From: Melastoma dodecandrum
Lineage: Eukaryota > Streptophyta > Magnoliopsida > Myrtales > Melastomataceae
Reading direction: 5' to 3'
Assembly (NCBI GenBank): GCA_029817715.1
Contig: JARUPY010000435.1
Location: 1 to 64,000 of the forward strand
DNA: 64,000 nucleotides
Position numbers and translations under genes: made by a program. Under the pieces are notes generated by a model. That model ran no database searches, was not told where the DNA came from, and saw only the letters and a program-made list of their open reading frames with translations. The stretch's first letter is position 1, and each line of letters opens with the position of its first letter. Below are positions 40,007 to 50,811 of the stretch, piece after piece.

Positions 40007-40374
40007 CACAGCACCTCCGGCGCGAGCGAGATGATCTTCATGTGGTTCTTGGCGCGCAGCTCGCGCGGCACCGGCCCGAAGATGCGGGTGCCGACCGGCT
40101 CGGATGACTTGTTGACGATCACGGCGGCGTTGGTGTCGAAGCGGATCACCGACCCATCCGGGCGCTTGATGTCCTTGGCGGTGCGGACCACCACGGCCTT
40201 CATCACGTCGCCCTTCTTCACGCGGCCGCGCGGAATGGCCTCCTTGATGGACACGACGATGATGTCGCCCACACCGGCGTATTTCCGCTTGGAACCGCCG
40301 AGGACCTTGATGCACATGACACGGCGGGCGCCGGAATTGTCAGCGACATCGAGGTTAGTCTGCATCTGGATCAT
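40006..40374 (-). CDS. rplN: 50S ribosomal protein L14
   Basis: 122 residues, [40 protein letters not shown] and [20 protein letters not shown]. Standard length and sequence. 113 bases after rpsQ. Confidence 0.97.
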   Translation of the reverse strand: MIQMQTNLDVADNSGARRVMCIKVLGGSKRKYAGVGDIIVVSIKEAIPRGRVKKGDVMKAVVVRTAKDIKRPDGSVIRFDTNAAVIVNKSSEPVGTRIFGPVPRELRAKNHMKIISLAPEVL

Positions 40375-40487
40375 GGATATGACTTTCTGTCAGAACGGTT
40401 TCCGGCCCGGTTTCCCGGCCAGCCGGACTGCGCCTGGCGGAGGTGAGCGCCAAAGAGCGGCGCGCCGGCCTCCGGATCAGCGGGCTT

Positions 40488-40736
40488 TCAGGCCTCGCTC
40501 GTCGGCTCGGCGCCGACCACGGTCCAGCGCTTCAGCTTGGAGATCGGGCGGGTCTCCTCGATCGAGACCACGTCGCCGACCTTGTAGGCCTTGGCTTCGT
40601 CGTGCGCATGATAATTCTTGGACCGGCGCACGGTCTTCTTCAGCAGCGGATGGGTGAAGCGGCGCTCCACCTTGACCACGACGGTCTTCTCCTGCTTGTC
40701 GCTGACGACCACGCCCTGGAGGATACGCTTCGGCAT
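40488..40736 (-). CDS. rpsQ: 30S ribosomal protein S17
   Basis: 82 residues, [40 protein letters not shown] and [19 protein letters not shown] primary 16S rRNA binder. Nine bases after rpmC. Confidence 0.97.
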   Translation of the reverse strand: MPKRILQGVVVSDKQEKTVVVKVERRFTHPLLKKTVRRSKNYHAHDEAKAYKVGDVVSIEETRPISKLKRWTVVGAEPTSEA

Positions 40737-40745
40737 GTCTTTCTC

Positions 40746-40958
40746 TCACCCGTTCGCTGCGGCGCGCTTCATCGCCGCCAGGGTCTTGGCCCGGGCGATG
40801 TCGCGACGGACCGCGCGGACCGTGGAGGTGTTCTCCAGATGCCCCGTGGCGCGCTGGAAGCGCAGGTTGAACTGTTCCCGCTTCAGGCGAAGCACTTCGT
40901 CGTTGAGCTGGTCGTCCGACATGACCCAGAGGTCGGACAGGCGCTGCTTGGTCTTCAT
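40746..40958 (-). CDS. rpmC: 50S ribosomal protein L29
   Basis: 70 residues, [40 protein letters not shown] and [14 protein letters not shown]. It lies near the tunnel exit next to L23. 12 bases after rplP. Confidence 0.97.
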   Translation of the reverse strand: MKTKQRLSDLWVMSDDQLNDEVLRLKREQFNLRFQRATGHLENTSTVRAVRRDIARAKTLAAMKRAAANG

Positions 40959-40970
40959 GGTCGTCCGTCC

Positions 40971-41384
40971 TTACTCGGCGATGCGCTCGACGAAGCGCGT
41001 CTTGATCGGCAGCTTGGCGGCCGCCAGCCGGAGCGCCTCGCGGGCGAGATCGACCGGCACGCCGTCGAGCTCGAACATGATGCGGCCGGGATGGACGCGG
41101 GCCGCCCAGAACTCGGGCGCGCCCTTGCCCTTGCCCATGCGGACTTCGGTCGGCTTCTTCGACACCGGAACGTCCGGGAAGATGCGGATCCACAAGCGGC
41201 CTTGGCGCTTGATATGGCGCGTGATGGCGCGCCGGGCCGCCTCGATCTGGCGCGCGGTGACGCGCTCGGGCTCGAGCGCCTTCAGGCCGAACGCGCCGAA
41301 GTTGAGTTCGAAGCCGCCTTTGGCCTCGCCGCTGATCCGGCCCTTGAAGGCCTTGCGGAAGCGGGTTCGCTTGGGTTGCAACAT
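40971..41384 (-). CDS. rplP: 50S ribosomal protein L16
   Basis: 137 residues, [60 protein letters not shown] and [20 protein letters not shown]. The Arg targeted by YcfD-type hydroxylases elsewhere lies in the conserved core. A 186-base spacer separates it from rpsC. Confidence 0.97.
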   Translation of the reverse strand: MLQPKRTRFRKAFKGRISGEAKGGFELNFGAFGLKALEPERVTARQIEAARRAITRHIKRQGRLWIRIFPDVPVSKKPTEVRMGKGKGAPEFWAARVHPGRIMFELDGVPVDLAREALRLAAAKLPIKTRFVERIAE

Positions 41385-41570
41385 GGGGAAACGTCCTGAA
41401 AGATCGTTCGGAGCACGTCCGGACCGCTCGGAAGCCCCTTTCAGGGCCTTCGAGGTCGGTCGATGGGTCTTGCTATTTCATGCCGGAGCACGTCACGCAA
41501 CTGTCAACGTGCACCGAAAGCGCGGAACCCGCCGTTCGGCGGTCCCGCGCCCCTTGGAAGGACAGACCGA

Positions 41571-42326
41571 TCAGGCCCGTTCGCGGCGGCGGTCGCGGTC
41601 GCGGTCGCGGCCTCCGCGGTCGTCGTCGCGGCGGCGACGCTCGCCACCCGGAGCGTGCTCCTGGCTGGCGGCGCGCTTGTCCTGCGCCATCGGATCGTGC
41701 TCCAGGATCTCGCCCTTGAAGATCCACACCTTGATGCCGCAGGTGCCGTAGGCCGTGTTGGCCGTCGCCACCCCGTAGTCGACGTCGGCGCGCAGCGTGT
41801 GCAGCGGCACCCGCCCCTCGCGGTACCATTCCTGGCGGGCGATCTCGGCGCCGCCGAGGCGGCCCGAGCAGTTGATCCGGATACCCTCGGCGCCGAGGCG
41901 CATGGCCGACTGCACGGCGCGCTTCATGGCGCGGCGGAAGGCGACGCGGCGCTCCAGCTGCTGGGCGATGTTCTCGGCCACCAGCGTGGCGTCGATTTCG
42001 GGCTTGCGGATTTCGACGATGTTGATGACGACGTCGGAATCCGTGATGTCGGCGACTTTCTTGCGCAGCTTGTCGATGTCGGCGCCCTTCTTGCCGATCA
42101 CCACGCCCGGACGCGCCGAGTGGATGGTGACCCGGCACTTCTTGTGCGGCCGCTCGATGACGATCTTGGAGATCGCCGCCTGCTTCAGCGTCGACATGAG
42201 GACCTCGCGGATCTTCATGTCCTCGTGCAGCAGCTTGCCGTACTCGCCCTTGTTGGCGAACCAGCGCGAATCCCAGGTGCGGTTGATGCCGAGCCGCAAC
42301 CCGATCGGATTGACCTTCTGACCCAT
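41571..42326 (-). CDS. rpsC: 30S ribosomal protein S3
   Basis: 251 residues from ATG 42326 ([20 protein letters not shown]). KH domain with [20 protein letters not shown] and the C-terminal domain RREGR-like [18 protein letters not shown]. The tail [19 protein letters not shown] is Asp/Arg-rich and encoded by a GACCGC-type hexamer repeat. S3 lines the mRNA entry channel. Confidence 0.97.
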   Translation of the reverse strand: MGQKVNPIGLRLGINRTWDSRWFANKGEYGKLLHEDMKIREVLMSTLKQAAISKIVIERPHKKCRVTIHSARPGVVIGKKGADIDKLRKKVADITDSDVVINIVEIRKPEIDATLVAENIAQQLERRVAFRRAMKRAVQSAMRLGAEGIRINCSGRLGGAEIARQEWYREGRVPLHTLRADVDYGVATANTAYGTCGIKVWIFKGEILEHDPMAQDKRAASQEHAPGGERRRRDDDRGGRDRDRDRRRERA

Positions 42327-42337
42327 CGTAATAATCC

Positions 42338-42718
42338 TCAGGCCGTGGCTGCGACTTCCCGCACGATGATCGTGAGGTTCGAAAACGGCTTCTCGATGCG
42401 GCCGGCCCGGCCGCGCGCGCGGGGGCTGAACCGCTTCATGACCATCGCCTTGCCGACATAGGCCTCGGAGACGATGAGGTCGTCGACGTCGAGCTCGTGG
42501 TTGTTCTCGGCATTGGCGATCGCGCTCTCGAGCGCCTTCTTCACCTCGACCGAAATGCGCTTGCGCGAGAATTCGAGGTCGGCGAGCGCCGTCTCGACCT
42601 TCTTGCCACGGATCAGCTGCGCCAGGAGGTTCAGCTTCTGCGGGGAAACGCGCAGCATGCGCGCGACGCACTTCGCCTCGTTTTCCGGGAGCGCGCGGGG
42701 CTTGGCCTGCTTGCTCAT
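42338..42718 (-). CDS. rplV: 50S ribosomal protein L22
   Basis: 126 residues, [40 protein letters not shown] and [20 protein letters not shown]. The beta-hairpin loop reaching the exit tunnel is intact. 11 bases before rpsC, 3 bases after rpsS. Confidence 0.97.
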   Translation of the reverse strand: MSKQAKPRALPENEAKCVARMLRVSPQKLNLLAQLIRGKKVETALADLEFSRKRISVEVKKALESAIANAENNHELDVDDLIVSEAYVGKAMVMKRFSPRARGRAGRIEKPFSNLTIIVREVAATA

Positions 42719-42721
42719 GGC

Positions 42722-42997
42722 TTACCTCTTGGACTTCTTGTCCGCGGCATGGCCGTGGAACGTGCGGGTCGGCGAGAACTCGCCGAACTTGTGACCGATC
42801 ATGTCCTCGGTGACGGTCACCGGAACGTGCTTGTGGCCGTTGTGGACCCCGAAGGTGAGGCCCACGAACTGCGGCAGGATGGTGGAGCGGCGGCTCCACA
42901 TCTTGATGACTTCGGAACGCCCGCTGCCGCGAACGGTATCTGCCTTCTTGAGCAGGTAGCCGTCGACGAAGGGACCCTTCCAGATCGAACGCGACAT
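42722..42997 (-). CDS. rpsS: 30S ribosomal protein S19
   Basis: 91 residues, [39 protein letters not shown] and [20 protein letters not shown]. Standard. It forms a head complex with S13. 10 bases after rplB. Confidence 0.97.
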   Translation of the reverse strand: MSRSIWKGPFVDGYLLKKADTVRGSGRSEVIKMWSRRSTILPQFVGLTFGVHNGHKHVPVTVTEDMIGHKFGEFSPTRTFHGHAADKKSKR

Positions 42998-43007
42998 GGA
43001 TCAGCCC

Positions 43008-43841
43008 TTACTTCTTACGGGCGTGGCGGGAGGCGACGATGAACTTGCCCGAGGACTTGTTGGTGCGGGTCTTCTTGCCCTTGGTGGGCTTGCCCCACGG
43101 GGTGACCGGATGGCGGCCGCCCGAGGTCCGGCCTTCGCCACCGCCGTGCGGATGGTCGACCGGGTTCATGGTGACGCCGCGGTTGTGCGGGCGCCGCCCG
43201 AGCCAGCGGCGGCGACCCGCCTTGCCGTGGGAGATGTTCATGTGGTCGGGGTTCGACACCGACCCCACCGTGGCGAAGCAGCCGCCGTGGATCAGGCGCT
43301 GCTCGCCCGAGGAGAGGCGCAGCGACACGTAGCCGGCGTCGCGGCCGACGATCTGGGCGTAGGAGCCGGCGGAGCGCGCGATGGCGCCGCCCTTGCCGAT
43401 CTTCATCTCGATGTTGTGCACGATCGTGCCCACCGGGATGGAGGCCAGCGGCATGGCATTGCCGGGCTTCACGTCGACCTGCTGGCCCGACACGACCTCG
43501 TCGCCGACGCTGAGCTTCTGCGGCGCGATGAGGTAGGCGGGCTCGCCGTCCGCGTAGCGGATCAGGGCGATGAAGGAGGTGCGGTTCGGGTCGTATTCGA
43601 TCCGCTCGACCTTGGCGGCCTGGTCCAGCTTGCGGCGCTTGAAGTCGATGATGCGGTAGGTCTGCTTGTGACCGCCGCCGCGGAAGCGCACCGTGATGCG
43701 CCCCGTGTTGGAGCGGCCGCCCGACTTCGACAGGCCCTCGGTCAGGGTCTTCAGCGGCTTGCCCTTGTAGAGGCCGCTGCGGTCGACGATCACGAGCTGG
43801 CGAAGGCTCGGCGTGACCGGTTTGAATGTCTTCAGTGCCAT
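43008..43841 (-). CDS. rplB: 50S ribosomal protein L2
   Basis: 277 residues, [40 protein letters not shown] and the C-terminal [20 protein letters not shown] loop with the conserved His near the peptidyl-transferase centre. Intact. 25 bases after rplW. Confidence 0.97.
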   Translation of the reverse strand: MALKTFKPVTPSLRQLVIVDRSGLYKGKPLKTLTEGLSKSGGRSNTGRITVRFRGGGHKQTYRIIDFKRRKLDQAAKVERIEYDPNRTSFIALIRYADGEPAYLIAPQKLSVGDEVVSGQQVDVKPGNAMPLASIPVGTIVHNIEMKIGKGGAIARSAGSYAQIVGRDAGYVSLRLSSGEQRLIHGGCFATVGSVSNPDHMNISHGKAGRRRWLGRRPHNRGVTMNPVDHPHGGGEGRTSGGRHPVTPWGKPTKGKKTRTNKSSGKFIVASRHARKK

Positions 43842-43866
43842 GGCACGTCTTTCCTTATGCCTGCGC

Positions 43867-44163
43867 TCAGAGACCCGTGGTGACGTCGATCTTGTGGCCG
43901 GCCGCGAGCGTCACGATGGCCTTCTTGAGGTCGGCCTGGCGACCCTTGAAGCCGCGGAACGTCTTGGCCTTGCCCTTGCGGATCGTCGTGTTGACGGCGG
44001 TCACCTTGACGTCGAACAGCTGCTCGACGGCGGCCTTGATCTGGGGCTTGGTGGCGGTCTTGGCGACCTTGAACACCACCTGGTTGAAGTCCGACGCGGC
44101 CGTGGCCTTCTCGGTGATGACCGGGGAAAGGATCACGTCGTAGTGGCGGGGATCCTGGCTCAT
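43867..44163 (-). CDS. rplW: 50S ribosomal protein L23
   Basis: 98 residues, [20 protein letters not shown] and [20 protein letters not shown]. The docking site for trigger factor and SRP. The ATG overlaps the rplD stop by 4 bases. Confidence 0.97.
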   Translation of the reverse strand: MSQDPRHYDVILSPVITEKATAASDFNQVVFKVAKTATKPQIKAAVEQLFDVKVTAVNTTIRKGKAKTFRGFKGRQADLKKAIVTLAAGHKIDVTTGL

Positions 44164-44780
44164 TTGAATCGCAGCTCCAGCGCGTCGACTGCAGCCTTGG
44201 TCAGAACCAGCTTGTTGCGACGCAGAATGTCGTAGACGTTGAGACCCTGGATCGGCAGGACGTCGATCATCGGGATGTTGCGGGCCGCGCGGGCGAAGTT
44301 CTCCTCGACGGCGGCGCCGTCGATGATCAGCGCGCTGTCGAGGCCGAGCGCCGCAAAGCGCTGCTTCAGGACCTTGGTCTTCGGCTCCGCCACCGAGGCG
44401 CCGTTCCAGATGATGAGGTCGCCGTCCGCCGCCTTGGAGGACAGGGCGTGGCGCAGCGCGAGGGCGCGGACCTTCTTGGGCAGGTCATGCGCATGGGAGC
44501 GCGTCACGGGGCCGAAGGCGCGTCCGCCGCCGCGGAACTGCGGCACGCGGGCCGAACCGTGGCGGGCCGAACCCGTGCCCTTCTGCTTGTACATCTTCTT
44601 GCCGGTGCGGGCGATGTCGGCCCGGCCCTTGGTCTGATGCGTGCCGGCGCGCCGCTTGGCGAGCTGGTAGCGGATCATCCGGGCGATGAGGTCCTGGCGG
44701 GGCTCCAGGCCGAAAATGGTGTCGTCGAGCTCGAGCGAGCCGTCCGTCTGGCCCTCGAGGGAGGTGATGTCGATCTTCAT
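44160..44780 (-). CDS. rplD: 50S ribosomal protein L4
   Basis: 206 residues from ATG 44780 ([20 protein letters not shown]); a TTG 12 bases upstream is in frame but less likely. [20 protein letters not shown] and [20 protein letters not shown] form the tunnel-lining loop. L4 represses the S10 operon in E. coli; no equivalent leader is evident here. Confidence 0.97.
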   Translation of the reverse strand: MKIDITSLEGQTDGSLELDDTIFGLEPRQDLIARMIRYQLAKRRAGTHQTKGRADIARTGKKMYKQKGTGSARHGSARVPQFRGGGRAFGPVTRSHAHDLPKKVRALALRHALSSKAADGDLIIWNGASVAEPKTKVLKQRFAALGLDSALIIDGAAVEENFARAARNIPMIDVLPIQGLNVYDILRRNKLVLTKAAVDALELRFK

Positions 44781-44788
44781 TGGTTCAC

Positions 44789-45508
44789 TCAACCCTCAAC
44801 GGCGGCTTCGGCGGCCGGGGCGGCATCGGCGGTGACGAGGCGGAACTTGCCCGGCATCGGGGCGTCCTTGTGGCGGGCCTTCTTGATGGCGTCGCGCACG
44901 AAGATGTAGCCGCCGACGACGCCCGGGACGGCGCCTTCGACCAGGATGAGACCGCGCTCGACGTCGGTGCGGACGACCTTGAGGTTCAGCGTCGTCACGC
45001 GGTCGACGCCCATGTGGCCGGCCATCTTCTTGTTCTTGAAGGTCTTGCCGGGATCCTGGCGGCCGCCGGTCGAACCGTGCGAGCGGTGCGAGATCGACAC
45101 GCCGTGGGTGGCGCGCAGGCCGCCGAAGTTCCAGCGCTTCATCGGGCCGGCGAAGCCCTTACCCGTGGAAGTGCCCGTCACGTCCACGAACTGGCCCGGG
45201 ACGAAATGGTCGGCCTGGAACTCGGCACCGACGGGGATCATGTGATCCGCCTCGACCCGGAACTCGGCGAGCTTCATCCTGGGCTCGACCTTGGCGAGCG
45301 CGAAGCGCTCGAGCTCGGCCTTGGAGACGTTCTTGACCTTGGCCTTGCCGATACCCAGCTGGAGCGCGCTGTAGCCGTTGGCCTCGGCGGTCCGATGCGC
45401 CACGACCTGGCAGCCGTCGAGCTTCAGCACCGTCACCGGCACATGCTCGCCCGTCTCCGTGAATACGCGGGTCATTCCGACCTTCTGGGCGATGACACCT
45501 GACCGCAT
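44789..45508 (-). CDS. rplC: 50S ribosomal protein L3
   Basis: 239 residues, [60 protein letters not shown] and [20 protein letters not shown]. The loop Gln methylated by PrmB is in GGRQDPGKT. 51 bases after rpsJ. Confidence 0.97.
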   Translation of the reverse strand: MRSGVIAQKVGMTRVFTETGEHVPVTVLKLDGCQVVAHRTAEANGYSALQLGIGKAKVKNVSKAELERFALAKVEPRMKLAEFRVEADHMIPVGAEFQADHFVPGQFVDVTGTSTGKGFAGPMKRWNFGGLRATHGVSISHRSHGSTGGRQDPGKTFKNKKMAGHMGVDRVTTLNLKVVRTDVERGLILVEGAVPGVVGGYIFVRDAIKKARHKDAPMPGKFRLVTADAAPAAEAAVEG

Positions 45509-45559
45509 GTCAGATTTCCTTCAAGATACTTCGCTACAGCGTATCGCAGTGGGCGGACG

Positions 45560-45868
45560 TCAGATCTTGATCTCGACGTCGACGCCGGCGGCCAGATCGA
45601 GCTTCATGAGCGCGTCGACCGTCTGCGGAGTGGGATCCACGATGTCGAGAACACGCTTGTGCGTGCGGATCTCGAACTGCTCGCGGGACTTCTTGTCCAC
45701 GTGGGGCGAACGGTTCACGGTGAACTTCTCGATCCTCGTGGGGAGGGGAATCGGGCCCCGGACCTGCGCGCCGGTGCGGCGGGCGGTGGAGACGATCTCC
45801 TTGGTCGAGGCATCGAGCACGCGGTGATCGAAGGCCTTGAGGCGGATGCGGATGTTTTGGCCGTTCAT
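45560..45868 (-). CDS. rpsJ: 30S ribosomal protein S10
   Basis: 102 residues from ATG 45868 ([20 protein letters not shown]), favoured by the AAGGGAC ribosome site six bases upstream; an ATG at 45874 lies within that spacing. [20 protein letters not shown] and [14 protein letters not shown] are conserved. First gene of the S10 block and NusE partner in antitermination. Confidence 0.97.
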   Translation of the reverse strand: MNGQNIRIRLKAFDHRVLDASTKEIVSTARRTGAQVRGPIPLPTRIEKFTVNRSPHVDKKSREQFEIRTHKRVLDIVDPTPQTVDALMKLDLAAGVDVEIKI

Positions 45869-45882
45869 CGTCATGTCCCTTA

Positions 45883-45921
45883 GTCGGTAGGAGCGGGAGC
45901 AGAGCGCCCCCGCTCCCCGAC
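45883..45921. repeat. Hairpin in the tuf-rpsJ spacer
   Basis: Imperfect stem GTCGGTAGGAGCGGG / CCCGCTCCCCGAC in the 64-base gap between tuf and rpsJ. It lacks a T run and may stabilise or process the mRNA or set tuf:rpsJ stoichiometry. Confidence 0.55.
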
Positions 45922-45932
45922 CTGTTGGCTTC

Positions 45933-45957
45933 TTATTCGATGATCGAGGCGACGACG

Positions 45958-45998
<41 letters not shown>

Positions 45999-46049
45999 CA
46001 GCTTCTCCTCCATCGCGATCGGCACGATCAGCGCCACCGTCATGGTCAC

Positions 46050-46085
<36 letters not shown>

Positions 46086-46809
46086 GAGGGTCACGATGCC
46101 GGTCACGTCCGTGGTGCGGAAGTAGAACTGCGGGCGGTAGTTGGTGAAGAACGGCGTGTGACGGCCACCCTCGTCCTTGGTGAGGATGTAGGCCTCGGCC
46201 TTGAACTTGGTGTGGGGCTTCACGGAGCCGGGCTTGCACAGGATCTGGCCGCGCTCGACGTCCTCGCGCTTGGTGCCGCGCAGCAGGCAGCCGACGTTGT
46301 CGCCCGCCTCGCCCTGATCGAGCAGCTTGCGGAACATCTCGACGCCGGTGACGGTCGACTTCGCGGTCGCCTTGAGGCCGACGATCTCGACTTCCTCGCC
46401 GACCTTGATGATGCCGCGCTCGATGCGGCCGGTCACGACCGTGCCGCGGCCCGAGATCGAGAACACGTCCTCGACCGGCATCAGGAAGGGCTGATCCTTC
46501 GGACGCTCGGGCTGCGGGATGTAGGCGTCGACCGTCTCCATGAGCTTCAGGACGGCGTCATGGCCGATCTCGGGACGCTTGTTCTCGAGCGCGCAGAGGG
46601 CCGAGCCGTGCGTGATCGGGATATCGTCGCCGGGGAACTCGTACTTCGACAGGAGTTCGCGGATTTCGAGCTCGACGAGCTCGAGGAGCTCGGCGTCGTC
46701 GACCATGTCGACTTTGTTCATGAAGACAACCATGGCCGGAACGCCGACCTGGCGGGCGAGCAGGATGTGCTCACGAGTCTGGGGCATCGGGCCGTCGGCG
46801 GCCGACACG

Positions 46810-46841
<32 letters not shown>

Positions 46842-47123
46842 CGTGATCATGTTCTTCACGTAGTCGGCGTGGCCGGGGCAGTCGACGTGCGCGTAGTGGC
46901 GGTTCTTGGTCTCGTACTCGACGTGGGCGGTCGAGATCGTGATGCCGCGGGCCTTCTCCTCGGGAGCCTTGTCGATCTGGTCGTAGGCCGTGAAGGTGGC
47001 GCCGCCCGTCTCGGCGAGGATCTTGGTGATCGCCGCCGTCAGCGACGTCTTGCCGTGGTCGACGTGGCCGATGGTGCCGATGTTGCAGTGCGGCTTGTTC
47101 CGCGAGAACTTTTCCTTAGCCAT
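45933..47123 (-). CDS. tuf: Elongation factor Tu
   Basis: 396 residues. G1 [11 protein letters not shown]2 in [16 protein letters not shown]3 [13 protein letters not shown]4 NKVDMVDD and G5 GSALCALE are all present. The kirromycin/elfamycin region and the C-terminal barrel are intact. It delivers aminoacyl-tRNA to the ribosome. 40 bases after fusA. A second copy near secE is common in this group but would be outside the window. Confidence 0.98.
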
Positions 47124-47163
47124 GTCAGGCTCCTCTCAAGCTTCGTTCAACGTGTTGGGGAGG

Positions 47164-48436
47164 TCAGGCGTATTTCGCCTGGACCTTGGCAGCCTCGCCG
47201 GCCGGGACCTGCTCGTAATGATCGAACTGCATCGTGAAGGTCGCGCGCCCCTGGGAGAAGGAGCGGAGCTGGTTCACGTAGCCGAACATATTGGCCAGCG
47301 GCACCATGGCGTTGATGACGTTGGCGTTGCCGCGCACGTCCTGGCCCTGGATCTGCCCGCGCCGCGAGTTCAGGTCGCCGATGCACGAACCGGTGTATTC
47401 CTCCGGCGTCACCACTTCGACCTTCATGATCGGCTCGAGCAGAACCGATCCACCCTTCTGCAACGCTTCCCGGAAGGCCGCCCGGGAGGCGATCTCGAAG
47501 GCGAGCACGGACGAGTCGACGTCGTGGAAGGCGCCGTCCACCAGCGTGGCCTTGACGTCCACGACGGGGAAGCCCGCCAGGATGCCCGCGCCCATCACCG
47601 AGTTGATGCCCTTCTCGACGCCCGGGACGTATTCCTTCGGCACCGCGCCGCCGATGATCTTCGACTCGAAGACGTTGCCGGCGCCGGCCTCGTTCGGCTC
47701 GAAGACGATCTTGACGCGGGCGAACTGACCCGTGCCGCCCGTCTGCTTCTTATGCGTGTAGTCCTGCTCCACCCGCCGCGTGAGCTTCTCGCGATAGGCC
47801 ACCTGGGGGGCGCCGATATTGGCATCCACCTTGTAGGTGCGGCGCAGGATGTCGACCTTGATGTCGAGGTGGAGCTCGCCCATCCCCTTGAGGATGGTCT
47901 GGCCCGATTCCTGGTCGGTCGACACGCGGAAGGACGGATCCTCGGCCGCGAGCTTCTGCAGCGCGACGCCCAGCTTCTCCTGGTCGGCCTTGGACTTCGG
48001 CTCGATCGCGATCTCGATGACGGGCTCGGGGAACTCCATGCGCTCGAGGATGACCGGCTTCAGGGGATCGCAGAGCGTGTCGCCCGTGCGGGTGTCCTTG
48101 AGGCCGGCCAGGGCCACGATGTCGCCCGCATAGGCTTCCTTGATGTCCTCGCGGTTGTTCGCGTGCATCAGGAGCATGCGGCCGATGCGCTCCTTCTTGT
48201 CCTTGGTCGAGTTGAGCACCGTCGAGCCGCTCTCGATATGGCCCGAGTAGATGCGGCAGAAGGTGATCGTGCCGACGAAGGGGTCGTCCATGATCTTGAA
48301 GGCGAGCAGCGAGAAGGGCTCGCTGTCGGAAGCCGGGCGGGTGACCTCCTCCTCGGTGTTGACGTCGATGCCCTTGATCGACTCGCGGTCGAGCGGCGAC
48401 GGCAGATAGTCGACGACGGCGTCGAGCAGCGGCTGC

Positions 48437-48467
<31 letters not shown>

Positions 48468-49054
48468 GCACCGGGTGGAAGGAGATCTGGCGGACCGCCT
48501 TGCGGATCAGGCTCTTTAGCGTCGCCTCGGAAGGCTCGGTCCCTTCGAGGTAGGCCGACATGGCATCGTCGTCGAGCTCGACGGCGGCCTCGATCAGGGC
48601 CAGGCGATACTCCTGGGCCCGCTCGAGCAGGTCGGCGGGGATCTCCTCGTCGTGGTAATTGGCGCCGAGGTTCTCGTTCTCCCAGACGACCGCCTTCATG
48701 CGGACGAGGTCGATGACGCCCTTGAAGTCCGACTCGGAGCCGATCGGCAGCTGGATGCAGACCGGACGGCCGCCGACGCGGGTCTTGATGTCGTCGACGC
48801 ACTTGTAGCAGTCGGCGCCGATCTTATCCATCTTGTTGACGAAGACGATCCGGGGCACGTGGTACTTGTCGGCCTGGCACCAAACCGTCTCGGTCTGGGG
48901 CTCGACGCCCTGGTTCCCGTCGAGCACGCAGACGGCGCCGTCGAGCACGCGGAGCGAGCGCTCCACCTCGATGGTGAAATCCACGTGGCCGGGGGTGTCG
49001 ATGATGTTCAGGCGCTTGCCGTTCCACTGCGTGGTGGTGGCGGCCGACGTGATC

Positions 49055-49093
<39 letters not shown>

Positions 49094-49239
49094 GTGGCGG
49101 CGCCGTCATGGACTTCGCCGATCTTGTGGGACTTGCCGGAGTAGAAGAGGATCCGCTCGGTCGTGGTCGTCTTGCCCGCATCGATGTGGGCCATGATGCC
49201 GAAGTTGCGGTAGTCTTCGATGGGGTGGCTGCGGGGCAT
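47164..49239 (-). CDS. fusA: Elongation factor G
   Basis: 691 residues. G1 [20 protein letters not shown]3 [20 protein letters not shown] and G4 NKMDKIGAD are present; domains II-V include [19 protein letters not shown] and [20 protein letters not shown]. Intact. It catalyses translocation. 33 bases after rpsG. Confidence 0.98.
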
Positions 49240-49272
49240 GGGTCGATCCTCGAAGGGCGCTGAACCGCCGGA

Positions 49273-49743
49273 TTACCAGCGGTAGTGCGAGAAGGCGCGG
49301 TTGGCCTCGGCCATCCGGTGCGTGTCTTCCCGCTTCTTGGCGGCGTTGCCGCGGTTGTTGGCGGCGTCCATCAGTTCGGCCGACAGGCGGTCGACCATGG
49401 TCTTGTCGTTGCGGCCGCGGGCGGCCGTGATGAGCCAGCGGATGGCCAGGGCCTGCCGGCGCTCGGGCCGAACCTCGACCGGCACCTGGTAGGTGGCGCC
49501 GCCGACGCGGCGGGACCGCACCTCGATGGCCGGAGCCACGTTGTCGAGGGCCTGCATGAAGACGGGCAGCGGATCGGTGCGCAGACGCTGCTCGATGTTC
49601 TCGAAGGCGCCGTAGACGATCGCCTCGGCGACCGACTTCTTCCCGTCGTACATGATCGAGTTCATGAACTTGGTGAGGGTCACGTCGCCGTATTTGGCGT
49701 CCGGGATGATCTCACGCTTCTCTGCGCTATGACGACGCGACAT
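49273..49743 (-). CDS. rpsG: 30S ribosomal protein S7
   Basis: 156 residues, [40 protein letters not shown] and FSHYRW at the end. Normal sequence and length. S7 nucleates assembly of the 30S head. It should follow rpsL; here only a short rpsL remnant precedes it, 11 bases upstream, with a GGAAGAA ribosome site between. Confidence 0.97.
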   Translation of the reverse strand: MSRRHSAEKREIIPDAKYGDVTLTKFMNSIMYDGKKSVAEAIVYGAFENIEQRLRTDPLPVFMQALDNVAPAIEVRSRRVGGATYQVPVEVRPERRQALAIRWLITAARGRNDKTMVDRLSAELMDAANNRGNAAKKREDTHRMAEANRAFSHYRW

Positions 49744-49754
49744 CGTGTTCTTCC

Positions 49755-49823
49755 TTACTGCGGACGCCAGGCGCCGGGTTTCGACCGGGGTGGCGTGCGG
49801 TCCTTCACGCCCTGGACGTGCCG
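49755..49823 (-). pseudogene. rpsL: Remnant of the rpsL (ribosomal protein S12) 3' end
   Basis: The frame ending with TAA at 49755-49757, 11 bases before rpsG, reads [19 protein letters not shown] at its C terminus. Bacterial S12 ends QGVKDRKQRRSKYGAKRPK or nearly so; 12 of 19 positions agree, in the right place, strand and spacing. Upstream of this the S12 sequence is not found in any frame: no KKPNSALRK, no GEGHNLQEHS and no GGRVKDLPGVRYH. The frame stays open to a GTG at 49979, but its content there is not S12. A functional S12 cannot be made from this locus. Confidence 0.72.
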
Positions 49824-50811
49824 CCCGCCCCTCAGTCCGCCCAACGCGGCCTGATCACCGGCTTGCCCTCCACGTCGAGGTCCTAGTCCGAGCGCCCCGG
49901 ACCGGCCCGTCAGGAGCCGCCCCGAGACGCATGCAAAACAAAGCGCACTCTCGACCCTCGCGGGTCTCAAGTGCACCAAACGCAGAGGACCGCGACGCCA
50001 GGCGCCGCGCTCGTGCTTCTTTCGATGACCGCGACCGCTGCGGCGATCGGGGTTGGTCTCAGGTGAGGCCGGCAGCGTTTAGGCTCTCATGGGTCCAGGA
50101 CGCGTCGTCCCGGAGCTGAAGTGCCTACGGCCTGCCGAAAGTTGGCCTTCTTTAACCGGCGCCCTGCGCGTCGTCAATCGGTTTGGGATCGCGACGGGCG
50201 AGAAAGCGCGCCCGGAATGCCACCCCTGCCGAGGCGTCAGGCCTGCCGCCTCATCCGGGGCGGCGGCGGCCTTGGCGGCCCGCGGACGGCGCCTGTCGAC
50301 CGGCGCCAGGGCCCGACTTTTCGGGGCGGTCGAGCCGCGATGCCGCCGCGGCCGAACCGCGATGCCGCCGCGGCCGAGCCGCGATGCCGCCGCGGCCGAG
50401 CCGCGATGCCGCCGCGGCCGACGCTGGGTCCCGATCGGCCGCGAAGCCCGTCGGGGGCCGCCGGACGGAGGCCGTGCTGCCGCGGCGCCGAGCCCGACTA
50501 TCATTATTACGAACTGCCCGCAGAATTAATGCGCCTTACTATCAACATAAAGCAGAAAATTAGTCGGCGGGATTGACCAGAATCCGCTCGCTCAGCATGC
50601 TGATCACAACATCCAGCCGAACGGGAAAATACGCGGAGTGGCGCCGGGGGTAAGTTGAACAGCTTAGACGGGCGAGAGCCGTGATGGAGTCTTGGGCCTC
50701 GAAGTGACGAGGGCGGCTACGGGTCGGAGGCCGTCAGTCCCATTGTCCCTGTCGCTCACTCGACTGATACGAATGGTCCCAACGGCGCAAGGCTGAGGAC
50801 GGATTATAGCG
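49824..50811. other. Non-coding stretch between rpsG/rpsL remnant and the PAS-XRE gene
   Basis: Nearly 1 kb without a supported gene. It must contain the promoter for rpsG-fusA-tuf (no confident -35/-10 pair seen) and the promoter of the PAS gene. It holds a 22-base tandem repeat (50331-50418) and an AT-rich island (about 50495-50565) flanked by CCGACTA / TAGTCGG. Overlapping frames through the repeat on both strands are repeat artefacts. Confidence 0.6.
50331..50418. repeat. 22-base tandem repeat, four copies
   Basis: Four adjacent units beginning CGAGCCGCGATGCC and ending GCCGCGGC; the second unit has A for G at one position, otherwise they are identical. The unit length is not a multiple of three, so the array is non-coding. 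Each unit contains the dyad GCCGCGGC. Confidence 0.92.

Noticed and set aside
49758..49979. 74-codon minus-strand frame before rpsG as a normal gene
   Set aside because: Only its last ~20 codons have recognisable content (S12 end); the upstream part is arbitrary, so I list a remnant, not a gene.
50331..50418. CRISPR array
   Set aside because: Units are directly adjacent with no spacers and no cas genes are near.
50089..50576. Several overlapping Arg/Ala-rich frames on the + strand
   Set aside because: They arise from the 22-base GC-rich repeat read in different frames; no ribosome sites or domains.
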